DNA of 17,944 nt from Holosporales bacterium. Its GTDB lineage: Bacteria; Pseudomonadota; Alphaproteobacteria; BNTO01. The stretch covers positions 1 through 17,944 of the forward strand of contig JAIRNU010000089.1 in the NCBI GenBank assembly GCA_031257945.1, read 5' to 3'. This document shows, in pieces, positions 11,343-17,944 of the stretch (positions are counted from its first letter, which is position 1; every line of letters begins with the position of its first letter). A model generated the notes under the pieces. That model was not told where the DNA came from, made no database searches, and saw nothing but the letters and a program-made list of their open reading frames with translations. The translations under genes were made by a program, and so were the position numbers.

Positions 11343-13520
11343 ATGGTAGGAAAAGTTTTGACGCTGGCAATGCTGTCAGCAAGTAATGTGTTTTGTAGCC
11401 AAGTCGAGTATCAATTAAATGACGGGAAAGTGACCGAAACAGTGAGAGGTGGCAACGTCCCGTTTATTGCCGGTCGTAATGTTGTGTTTATAGATGGGCA
11501 GGCGTACGATGTTGATTCAATTGTATTATTAAATAACAGTGTGAAAGGGAGTGCAAGGTACGTGGTTATCCCACAAAATATTGTTAAAATCCCTGGTTCC
11601 GCTTTTAAATATTGTCTGAATCTTCGGGATGTTACGTTTGGGCTTGGAAGTCTTTTGGAGAGCATAGAAGATTACGCTTTTTGTCATTGTTCAGCGTTAG
11701 AGACTATAATCATTCCCCGAGGCGTTACTTCGATTGGTGAGCGGACTTTTCAGATGTGCGCCGAACTTGCTAATGTTACATTTGAACAAGACAGCACATT
11801 GGACACAATTGGGAAATACGCTTTTAGCTTGTGTTCATCATTATGGAATATAACCATTCCTCAAAGTGTTACTTCGCTAGGTGATGGGGCTTTTAACAAG
11901 TGCAACAAGCTTACTAATGTTACATTTGAGTCAGGTAGCAATTTAAACACAATCAGAAATTTCGCCTTTTGCGAGTGTACGTCATTAAATAATATAACCA
12001 TTCCTCAAAGTGTTACTTCGCTAGGTAATGGGGTTTTTTGCACTTGCTTTGGGCTTTCTAGTATTACATTTGAATCAGGTAGCAAATTAGACAGAATTGG
12101 GGACTCCGCTTTTAGCTCTTGTAGGGCATTAAGGGATATAACGATTCCAGATGGTGTGACGCATATAGGAGCCGATGCCTTTCACGGTTGTCCCCTGGAG
12201 GCGATAACTATTCCGAGTAGTGGCACTTCGCTTAAAGGAGCTTTCAGAGGCTGTAATGAGCTTGCTAGTGTTACATTCGCACAAGGCAGCCAATTGCACG
12301 TAATAGACGGTACTTTTGAGGAGTGTTACTCATTAAGTGAGATAACTATCCCTAATAGCGTGATTCATATAATAGGATTCGCCTCTCGTAGTTGTCCACT
12401 GAGGTCTATAGTCATTCCGAGGGGTGTTATTTTGCTTGAGGCAGCTTTTGCAGACTGCACGAAGCTTTCTAGCGTTATATTTGAAGCAAACAGCGAATTG
12501 CGTACAATAAAAAATTCCGCTTTCTGCCGGTGTACATCATTAGAGACTATAACCATTCCACGAAGCGTTACTTCACTCGGGTTGAGAGCTTTTCGTTGGT
12601 GTACGAAACTTGCTAATGTTACATTTGAATCGGGTAGCAGATTGGGCGCAATTGAGAAGGAAGCTTTTTGTGGGTGTAGCTCATTAAGTAGTATAACGAT
12701 TCCAGATAGTGTGACGCATATAGGAGAAGACGCCTTTTTGGATTGTTCACTGGAGTCTATAAGCATTCCGAGGAGTGTCATTTCGCTTAATGGATTTGGC
12801 GAGTGCAGAGCGCTTTCTAGTGTTACATTCGAAGAAGGCAGCGCATTGGACACAATTGGGGAAGGCGCTTTTTGGGGGTGTAGCTCATTAAGTGAGATAA
12901 CTATTCCTGGTAGTGTGACGTGTATAGAAGAAAGCGCTTTTTGCGAATGTCCACTGCAGTCTATAAACATTCCAAGAAATGTAACGTGTATAGGACGATT
13001 CGCCTTTAGTAAGTGTGCTCCCTGTCAGGTTTGCCCTGGTGGAGCTATTGGTGATCGTATGACTGTTACATTTGCCCCCGATAGCGGCTTACAAACGATA
13101 GGACATAGAGCTTTTTACAAATGCAACTTAGAGAGTATAACTATCCCAAAGAGCGTTACTTTGGTTGACGCCGAAGCTTTTGGTGATTGTACAAATCTTT
13201 CTAGTGTTACCTTTGACCAAGATTCCCCAGAGCGCAGGTTAATAATAGGAAACAATGCTTTTATCAATTGTACATCCTTGCGAACTGTAACCATCGCATC
13301 ATCTAGTATTGAGATTGCCCCTGATGCTTTTCAGAACTGTCCATCGTTAGAATCAGTTTTCTTTGATTTTGAGACCGGTGATCGTGACATCGCCACTTTT
13401 TTACTGAATATTTTGGGCGCACGACCTGAATGTAAGGCACATTTTAGAAATAGAAACTACGTATTCGACGAGGCTAACGGCTGGAGGCAAGAACGACAAT
13501 CTATGTGCGAAGTGCAGTAA
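11343..13520 (+). CDS. Large secreted BspA-type leucine-rich-repeat protein D
   Basis: The protein is 725 aa. ATG 11343 is chosen because AGAGGA lies at 11331-11336 and it starts a clean signal peptide (MVGKVLTLAMLSASNVFC). After an approximately 50-residue N-terminal segment, more than 25 LRRs of about 23 residues fill most of the chain. They alternate between 'VTFExGSxLxxIGxxAFxxC' and 'ITIPxSVTxIGxxAF' types, with a conserved Cys in nearly every unit. One unit is interrupted by a Cys/Gly-rich insertion (CAPCQVCPGGAIGDRMT). The C-terminus (about 690-725, ending RQSMCEVQ) is not the domain shared by A, B and C. Such long TpLRR arrays occur in surface adhesins of host-associated bacteria and in parabasalid protists. 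The gene likely expanded by internal duplication, as several units share long identical stretches at the DNA level. Confidence 0.88.
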   Translation: MVGKVLTLAMLSASNVFCSQVEYQLNDGKVTETVRGGNVPFIAGRNVVFIDGQAYDVDSIVLLNNSVKGSARYVVIPQNIVKIPGSAFKYCLNLRDVTFGLGSLLESIEDYAFCHCSALETIIIPRGVTSIGERTFQMCAELANVTFEQDSTLDTIGKYAFSLCSSLWNITIPQSVTSLGDGAFNKCNKLTNVTFESGSNLNTIRNFAFCECTSLNNITIPQSVTSLGNGVFCTCFGLSSITFESGSKLDRIGDSAFSSCRALRDITIPDGVTHIGADAFHGCPLEAITIPSSGTSLKGAFRGCNELASVTFAQGSQLHVIDGTFEECYSLSEITIPNSVIHIIGFASRSCPLRSIVIPRGVILLEAAFADCTKLSSVIFEANSELRTIKNSAFCRCTSLETITIPRSVTSLGLRAFRWCTKLANVTFESGSRLGAIEKEAFCGCSSLSSITIPDSVTHIGEDAFLDCSLESISIPRSVISLNGFGECRALSSVTFEEGSALDTIGEGAFWGCSSLSEITIPGSVTCIEESAFCECPLQSINIPRNVTCIGRFAFSKCAPCQVCPGGAIGDRMTVTFAPDSGLQTIGHRAFYKCNLESITIPKSVTLVDAEAFGDCTNLSSVTFDQDSPERRLIIGNNAFINCTSLRTVTIASSSIEIAPDAFQNCPSLESVFFDFETGDRDIATFLLNILGARPECKAHFRNRNYVFDEANGWRQERQSMCEVQ

Positions 13521-13648
13521 CCGGCATTGTGAGCCCATTCTAGATCTTCAGCAATCCCCGCATAATCACCGGTTTGTGTGAGGAGGGGACGGAACGTTTC
13601 TGCGATATTTTGCGTAGGTTTTCCAGCCTCTTTTATGCCAATACACAT
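13457..13648 (-). CDS. Possible 63-aa protein or gene remnant
   Basis: A minus-strand frame starts at ATG 13648 with AGGT a few bases upstream and runs into the 3' end of LRR gene D. The first 45 residues (MCIGIKEAGKPTQNIAETF and GDYAGIAEDLEWAHNAGY) have a globular, coding-like composition, while the last part is antisense to gene D. I do not recognise a family. It could be the surviving start of a gene truncated when the LRR gene was placed next to it. Confidence 0.25.
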   Translation of the reverse strand: MCIGIKEAGKPTQNIAETFRPLLTQTGDYAGIAEDLEWAHNAGYCTSHIDCRSCLQPLASSNT

Positions 13649-13662
13649 TTACTACCTGGTGA

Positions 13663-13698
13663 TTTACGCACTTGCACAGTGCGGACACGGTGCGTAAA
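13663..13698. promoter_or_regulatory. Inverted repeat TTTACGCAC ... GTGCGTAAA
   Basis: Perfect 9-bp arms at 13663-13671 and 13690-13698 flank an 18-base loop that itself contains GCAC/GTGC. No T-run follows on either strand, so it is not a classical terminator. It lies just ahead of the possible ORF ending at 13648 and beside MITE copy 4, and could be an operator or an RNA hairpin. Confidence 0.5.
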
Positions 13699-13707
13699 GT
13701 TACAAAG

Positions 13708-13851
13708 TAGCCCTGTTGCGAAAGCTTCGTTCTTTCGGTAATTTTAGCGTCGCTCCGATGCTCGAATCCTCACGTACATTAAGTACGCTGCGGTTCTGCT
13801 TCGTATGCTCCTAAAAATTCTTCGAAATTACCCACTTTTGCAACAGATCTA
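13708..13851 (-). mobile_element. Palindromic MITE-like element, copy 4 (diverged ends)
   Basis: On the plus strand it runs from TAGCCCTGTTGCGAAAG to CTTTTGCAACAGATCTA. The outer GACC/GGTC has decayed to GCCC and GATC, so it is probably older. With one TA counted, the insertion is 142 bp, not a multiple of three. It ends 20 bases downstream of the clpX stop codon, where its hairpin could act as a transcript end. Confidence 0.85.
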
Positions 13852-13871
13852 GTGATTCTAATGAACTGTAT

Positions 13872-15176
13872 TTATGCAGAGACGAATTTCTCCTTTTCCT
13901 TCGATACGTCAGATACCGCTGCGCGCTTATAACGCTTCCCAACGACCTTCTTTGGCGGGTTTTTCTGCAACGCAGAATCCTCCGTGATCACGACCTTAGA
14001 AATATCTCGCTCCGACGGAATTTCAAACATGGTATCAAGTAAGATAGCCTCCATAATAGAACGGAGCCCCCTGGCTCCTGTTTTTCTTTGAATTGCTTGC
14101 TCCACGATTACGTCCAATGCCCCCTCGTCAACGCACAGCGCAACACCTTCCATTTCGAACAACTTGCTATACTGTTTCGTCAGAGCATTTTTCGGCTCTA
14201 CCAAAATGCGTTTTAGCGCTTTTTTATCTAGATCTTCGAGGATTGCATGAATCGGGAGGCGCCCGATAAACTCCGGGATAAGACCGAATTTTAACAAATC
14301 CTCCGGCTGCACATCCTTCAAAATTTCGCCAGCCAGGCGGTCTTCCGGGGCACTAACATTTGCGCCAAACCCAATGCCAACCCCGCGCCCCCTAGCGCTA
14401 ATTACTTTTTCAAGGCCGGCAAATGCTCCGCCGCAAATAAACAAGATGTTAGTTGTATCCACCTGCAAAAAGTCTTGCTGGGGGTGCTTTCGGCCGCCCT
14501 GTGGGGGGACTGATGCAACCGTTCCCTCCATAATTTTCAATAAAGCCTGTTGAACCCCCTCCCCTGAAACATCGCGAGTAATTGAGGGATTATCTGATTT
14601 GCGGGATATTTTGTCAATTTCATCTATATAAACGATGCCTTGCTGTGCTCGCTCAACGTTATATTCAGATGCCTGCAACAATTTCAAAATTATATTTTCT
14701 ACATCTTCGCCGACATACCCCGCTTCAGTTAAGGTAGTTGCGTCGGCGACGGTAAATGGAACGTCTATCACTTTTGCTAGCGTTTGGGCCAATAACGTTT
14801 TTCCGCACCCCGTGGGACCAATCAGCAAAATATTGGATTTTGAGACTTCTACGTCTTTAGAGTCTGATAAGTGAAACAGTCGCTTATAATGATTATGTAC
14901 CGCAACAGAGAGTACTTTCTTCGCATGGTCCTGACCTATTACGTAATTATCTAACGCCTCACAGATCTCCTTTGGGGCTGGAATGGGCTTTTCATTGGCG
15001 GAGAAGATCTCCTTTTTGTTTTCTTTTATGATACTGGCACACAGCTCTATACACTCGTCACAAATGAACGACGAAGGGCCCGCTATCAGCTTTTTTACCT
15101 CTCGTTGGCTTTTCCCGCAGAAGGAACAGTAAAGCCGCACAGAAGAATTTTTTGAATCGTCAAAACTTGTTGTCAT
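13872..15176 (-). CDS. clpX: ATP-dependent Clp protease ATP-binding subunit ClpX
   Basis: The protein is 434 aa, full length for the family. ClpX is the AAA+ hexamer that unfolds tagged proteins and feeds them to ClpP. An N-terminal zinc-binding domain has Cys 17, 20, 39 and 42. Walker A is GPTGCGKT (120-127), Walker B is VYIDE (182-186). The pore loop GYVGE is at 153-157, the RKH loop at 229-231, the IGF loop that docks onto ClpP at 268-270, an arginine finger in IPEFIGR (about 306) and sensor 2 in GARGLR (367-372). All key residues are present. It lies 137 bases downstream of clpP on the same strand, the usual order. In alphaproteobacteria ClpXP degrades CtrA and other cell-cycle regulators. 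The ribosome site is weak (GAGAAG about nine bases upstream). Confidence 0.98.
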   Translation of the reverse strand: MTTSFDDSKNSSVRLYCSFCGKSQREVKKLIAGPSSFICDECIELCASIIKENKKEIFSANEKPIPAPKEICEALDNYVIGQDHAKKVLSVAVHNHYKRLFHLSDSKDVEVSKSNILLIGPTGCGKTLLAQTLAKVIDVPFTVADATTLTEAGYVGEDVENIILKLLQASEYNVERAQQGIVYIDEIDKISRKSDNPSITRDVSGEGVQQALLKIMEGTVASVPPQGGRKHPQQDFLQVDTTNILFICGGAFAGLEKVISARGRGVGIGFGANVSAPEDRLAGEILKDVQPEDLLKFGLIPEFIGRLPIHAILEDLDKKALKRILVEPKNALTKQYSKLFEMEGVALCVDEGALDVIVEQAIQRKTGARGLRSIMEAILLDTMFEIPSERDISKVVITEDSALQKNPPKKVVGKRYKRAAVSDVSKEKEKFVSA

Positions 15177-15272
15177 TTGAAGTAACTTCTCTTTGTAAAA
15201 AAAATCGCTATACGCTTAGCTTTTCAGGATAGATCCATACAAAAGCCTTCTTCTTAACATAATGATACAATC

Positions 15273-15293
15273 TTAACGTCAAAAAAACGTTAA
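15273..15293 (-). promoter_or_regulatory. clpP-clpX intergenic hairpin overlapping a possible clpX -35 box
   Basis: TTAACGT (15273-15279) and ACGTTAA (15287-15293) form a 7-bp stem around an A-run. On the minus strand the loop is T-rich, not the tail, so termination is doubtful. TTGACG (complement of 15277-15282) in it resembles a -35 box, but the best -10 candidate (TATGTT) is only 15 bases away. Either a weak attenuator or a clpX promoter element is possible. Confidence 0.35.
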
Positions 15294-15313
15294 TAAATGG
15301 AAAAAATCGTTTC

Positions 15314-16006
15314 TCATGCATTTTGCGCCTCTGGTCTTTTGGTAATAACGCCATCAATTAGGCCGAAAGCCTTGGCTTCCTCTGCAGACATAAATTTATC
15401 CCGCTCTACTGCCGCCTCTATTACCGCCAGCTTTTGTCCCGTACAATCGACGTAAATCTGATTCAAGTTCTTGCGCAATTTTAAAATTTCTTGTGCTTGG
15501 ATTTCGATGTCCGACGCTTGGCCCTGTGTTCCGCCGCTTGGCTGGTGAATCATTATCCGCGAATTCGCTAAAGAAAATCTTTTGCCCTTTGTTCCGGCTG
15601 TTAGCAACAATGACCCAGCAGAGCACGCCTGCCCTATGCATATCGTAGAAACGTCGCACCTTATGTAGTTCATTGTATCGAGGATGGACAGCGCTGCGGT
15701 CACCACACCACCCGGAGAATTGATGTACAAACAGATGTCTTTGTTGGGGTTTTCTGACTCCAAAAATAGCAGCTGCGCACAAATTAAAGACGCCATTTCG
15801 TCGTAGACTTGCCCAGTTAGGAAGATAATACGCTCCTTTAATAAGCGCGAATATATATCAAAAGCTCGCTCCCCGCGGCCGGACTGCTCAATTACCATTG
15901 GGACAAGGGTATTGAGTTCGTGCTCTTTTCCTGACACTTCCATGCGAAAAGTGCCACCGTTTAGTATCTTTTCTTTCAAGTTCTCCTCCATTTTGTTAAA
16001 AGACAT
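15314..16006 (-). CDS. clpP: ATP-dependent Clp protease proteolytic subunit ClpP
   Basis: The protein is 230 aa from ATG 16006, which has AGGAG six bases upstream (16013-16017 on the plus strand); a TTG two codons earlier touches that site and is unlikely. ClpP is the serine peptidase that forms a double heptameric chamber with ClpX. The catalytic triad is S129 (GQACSAGS), H154 (MIHQPSGG) and D203 (ERDKFM), in the same spacing as E. coli S97/H122/D171. LVPMVIEQSGRGERAFDIYS and YINSPGG are signature segments. The N-terminus is about 30 residues longer than in E. coli, partly propeptide and partly a lineage extension. The usual upstream trigger-factor gene is absent. It ends in TGA, showing UGA works as stop here. 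Confidence 0.98.
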   Translation of the reverse strand: MSFNKMEENLKEKILNGGTFRMEVSGKEHELNTLVPMVIEQSGRGERAFDIYSRLLKERIIFLTGQVYDEMASLICAQLLFLESENPNKDICLYINSPGGVVTAALSILDTMNYIRCDVSTICIGQACSAGSLLLTAGTKGKRFSLANSRIMIHQPSGGTQGQASDIEIQAQEILKLRKNLNQIYVDCTGQKLAVIEAAVERDKFMSAEEAKAFGLIDGVITKRPEAQNA

Positions 16007-16112
16007 GCGCAACTCCTCATTCCCGCTCTACAAGAAGATTGTACACTATCACCCCATCTAGGCCAACTACAATCCCAATTGTGTGTGTGTTCATATTCCA
16101 ATCTTTACTACA

Positions 16113-16952
16113 TTACTGCGCCACCTGTGCAGAAACCTTTCCCGCTGTAAGAAAAACCTTCGGCTGTAGCGCCTGCTCCGCCGTCCCGTCGTCACTATCG
16201 CCTTCGGAATTCATATCTGTCAGGATTATCACCGTTGTTTGCAATAGCGTTTCCGCCCGTTTTCCCGTATTTTTTTGCCCAATTTTTACAAGTTGCTGCA
16301 GTTCATCGTTATCCTTTTCTATATGCTTCTCCAGTATTAAAATAGCAAGGTTTACTGCGGCTTTCAGTGCCAATGGCGAGTCTTCGTCATTCTTTATACA
16401 CTGACGGTAAAACACCGCAGCCTTATCAAATTTTTGAAGTTTGGAAAAAGAAAGGCCGGCATTGTACACGGCTTCTTTGCATCCGGCTTCTGCTGCTTTA
16501 CAAAAATAGATTGTAGCTTTTTTGTAAAAAACTTCCGCTTTTTTCGCTGCTTCCCCCAAGTCAACGGTTGCTGTGGTTTGACCTTTTCTCGAGGCACTAT
16601 TGCTGGTGTTGATTGGATCGCTCTTTGTTGTTGGTTGCGCTCTTTTCTCCCAAACTTCGCCCAAAGTGTAATAAGCGGAGGCAATTTGATTAAGAGCGGC
16701 GGCACTGCCATTTTGGATCTTTTTTTCGAAGGTAACAACTGCGTTTTCTAACGTGTCCGGCACAGAAGATGCCGTATTCGTTGTATTTGTCGCGGTTACC
16801 TCATTTGCCGGAGCATTCTTCACCGAGTAGGACAACTGGCACGGAAGCAAAAACAGTAGGCAATATAGTGATTTTCGCGCCCTAAGCCCCTTGTTCTGTG
16901 GCGCTTTTGGTTTATTTTCGATTGATATTGCGCTACTGCCTCCGATAGGCAT
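16113..16952 (-). CDS. Exported Sel1/TPR-like repeat protein
   Basis: Counting from ATG 16952 the protein is 279 aa. Residues about 22-43 look like a signal peptide (ARKSLYCLLFLLPCQLSYS) after a basic stretch. A Thr/Asn/Ala-rich linker follows. The region 67-250 is helical with TPR/Sel1-like units: NQIASAYYTLGEVWEK, YKKATIYFCKAAEAGCKEAV, YNAGLSFSKLQKFDKAAVFY, AAVNLAILILEKHIEK. Such proteins mediate protein-protein contacts, often in the periplasm or as secreted factors of intracellular bacteria. The start is uncertain: the frame is open to a GTG at 17150, with no clear ribosome site at either start. It lies upstream of clpP on the same strand with a gap of about 106 bases. The function is not known. 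Confidence 0.65.
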   Translation of the reverse strand: MPIGGSSAISIENKPKAPQNKGLRARKSLYCLLFLLPCQLSYSVKNAPANEVTATNTTNTASSVPDTLENAVVTFEKKIQNGSAAALNQIASAYYTLGEVWEKRAQPTTKSDPINTSNSASRKGQTTATVDLGEAAKKAEVFYKKATIYFCKAAEAGCKEAVYNAGLSFSKLQKFDKAAVFYRQCIKNDEDSPLALKAAVNLAILILEKHIEKDNDELQQLVKIGQKNTGKRAETLLQTTVIILTDMNSEGDSDDGTAEQALQPKVFLTAGKVSAQVAQ

Positions 16953-17345
16953 AGATGCAAATGACGCTTTAGTTACTTGCTTTTGGTGAAGGTTCGAACT
17001 CAAGCTGTAAGACTTTACGCAAAAATGCTTCAAAATAGACCTATACACCATATGGCACCACATGACTTGGAAAACACTCCCCCCACTGCTAATAAGCATA
17101 AAACATTTTTTTGGTGATTGTAAAGTCTCGTAACAACCGGCTATCAGCACCTCGTATCGAGATCGGTGGCCTTAAAGCCCTATTACATCGCTAATTCCGA
17201 TTTTTTTAGTGGACTTTTGGTACAGCTTTCGGTTTTTTTGCGGGCACTAAGTATCTATGAATAAAAGATAGAGACCTTTACCTTGTCAAAATTTACCAAA
17301 GCTTGCGGTTCCAAATGAATCTTTCAGCGGCATAGCCACTATAAT

Positions 17346-17489
17346 TAGACCCGTTGCAAAAGTGAGTAATTTCGAGGAATTTTCAGGAGCATACGAAACA
17401 GAACCGCAGCGTACTTGATGTACGTAAGGATTCGAGCATCGGAGCGACGCTAAAATTACCGAAAGAACGAAGCTTTTTCAACGGGTCTA
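17346..17489 (+). mobile_element. Palindromic MITE-like element, copy 5
   Basis: It runs from TAGACCCGTTGCAAAAG to CTTTTTCAACGGGTCTA; the last 9 bp at each end (TAGACCCGT/ACGGGTCTA) are perfect inverted repeats. Net insertion is 142 bp; it lies in intergenic DNA and its forward frame is broken by a 2-base deletion relative to copy 2. The well-preserved ends suggest a recent insertion. Confidence 0.9.
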
Positions 17490-17944
17490 ATGTTGTTGTT
17501 GAAAAAAAGTAGCAACAAAACTTTGCCTAGACTGTGAATTCTGTGAATAACTCGATCAACAGCCCGGAAATAACTTGTGAATAAACGGAAAGTGGAGTAG
17601 TGCCACCCTAAGCTAAGCGTTTATGCACAAGTTATTCTGGGCTGTAGAGTTATACTCAGAATTCACGGCTGTAACCAAGTGATGCACAAAAAACTACCGT
17701 CCCAAAACACGTACTGAGTAAAAAAACTATTGACGGGAAAGACGGTATGTTTTCTCGGGGGTTAAGGTGGCACTGGCTGTACCCCCTGAGTTCCTTGGGG
17801 TTCAAGTGTTCGCAAAGTATTAATGATTCCTTAACCTTTTTGTGATATCCTTTAAATGGGGGGCCATCCCTAGCCCCCACCCACCCCGGGGCCGGGCCGT
17901 AGCTGTCGTGATCTATATTCTTATAGTGCCACAAAAAGGGTTAA
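17490..17944. other. Gene-poor region with DnaA boxes and a CtrA-like site (possible origin or cell-cycle-controlled region)
   Basis: Three exact matches to the DnaA box TTATNCACA occur: TGTGAATAA at 17542-17550 and 17576-17584 (minus orientation) and TTATGCACA at 17621-17629. TGATGCACA at 17680-17688 matches eight of nine. A CtrA-like TTAA-N7-TTAA lies at 17820-17834, followed by C as in the Caulobacter consensus. A hairpin with arms TGGGGG and CCCCCA lies at 17857-17879. Alphaproteobacterial origins combine DnaA and CtrA sites. No dnaA, hemE or parA gene is visible nearby, so the assignment is tentative. Confidence 0.45.
17534..17666. repeat. Long imperfect inverted repeat (quasi-palindrome)
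   Basis: The left arm 17534-17587 (GTGAATTCTG ... ATAACTTGTG, AATAAACG) matches the reverse complement of the right arm 17619-17666 (CGTTTATGCACAAGTTAT ... CAGAATTCAC). There are a few mismatches and about 6 bases of gaps around a 31-base centre. The DnaA boxes lie within the arms. Confidence 0.8.

Noticed and set aside
12365..12970. 201-aa minus-strand ORF within LRR gene D
   Set aside because: It is a shadow of the regular LRR coding repeats; the periodic codons keep the antisense frame open.
7991..13400. CRISPR-like regular repeats
   Set aside because: The repeats are protein-coding LRR units with a 69-bp period and no constant repeat with unique spacers.
16980..17000. tRNA T-loop-like GGTTCGAAC
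   Set aside because: No acceptor stem, anticodon arm or D-arm can be built around it.
17656..17934. 92-aa minus-strand ORF
   Set aside because: It overlaps the quasi-palindrome arm, the CtrA-like site and a GC hairpin, has no clear ribosome site, and its composition is not protein-like in its second half.

Overview
The window looks like accessory DNA from an alphaproteobacterium, most likely an intracellular symbiont of a protist (Rickettsiales/Holosporales type). Four things point there: alphaproteobacterial-style ClpP and ClpX, a gene-transfer-agent/HK97-type prohead protease and capsid pair, a CtrA-like site, and many short selfish palindromic repeats like those of Rickettsia and Wolbachia. 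The lineage and lifestyle are inferences; no marker here fixes the species.

Layout from left to right. (1) 1-162 is the 3' tail of a group II intron: the last codons of its maturase, then domains V and VI. (2) 977-4654 is a tandem family of five genes, each with two eukaryotic-type (R2R3-like) Myb repeats. Four carry a near-identical Sec-type signal peptide; in the third the signal is interrupted by a stop codon. Four of the five sit behind the same promoter module, and the fourth gene is frameshifted. (3) 4963-6944 (minus) is a phage or gene-transfer-agent prohead protease and HK97-fold major capsid gene; the capsid gene holds an in-frame mobile repeat. (4) 6945-7648 has no recognisable gene. 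(5) 7649-13520 holds four secreted leucine-rich-repeat proteins of the BspA/TpLRR type; three share an unassigned C-terminal domain, and two are a recent tandem duplicate including their upstream DNA. (6) 13872-16006 (minus) is clpP-clpX. (7) 16113-16952 (minus) is an exported Sel1/TPR-like protein. (8) 17490-17944 is gene-poor, with a long quasi-palindrome carrying three exact TTATNCACA DnaA boxes and one TTAA-N7-TTAA CtrA-like site, so it may be an origin or a cell-cycle-controlled region.

Five copies of an approximately 140-bp element with about 15-bp terminal inverted repeats and TA at both ends lie across the window (261-401, 620-765, 6063-6205, 13708-13851, 17346-17489). The copy inside the capsid gene adds exactly 47 codons.

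The most interesting system is the array of exported Myb-type DNA-binding proteins. A eukaryotic DNA-binding fold behind a bacterial signal peptide is best explained as a family of effectors aimed at host chromatin, probably acquired from a eukaryote. The neighbouring secreted LRR proteins fit a host-interaction region. Nothing in the window shows actual delivery to a host.
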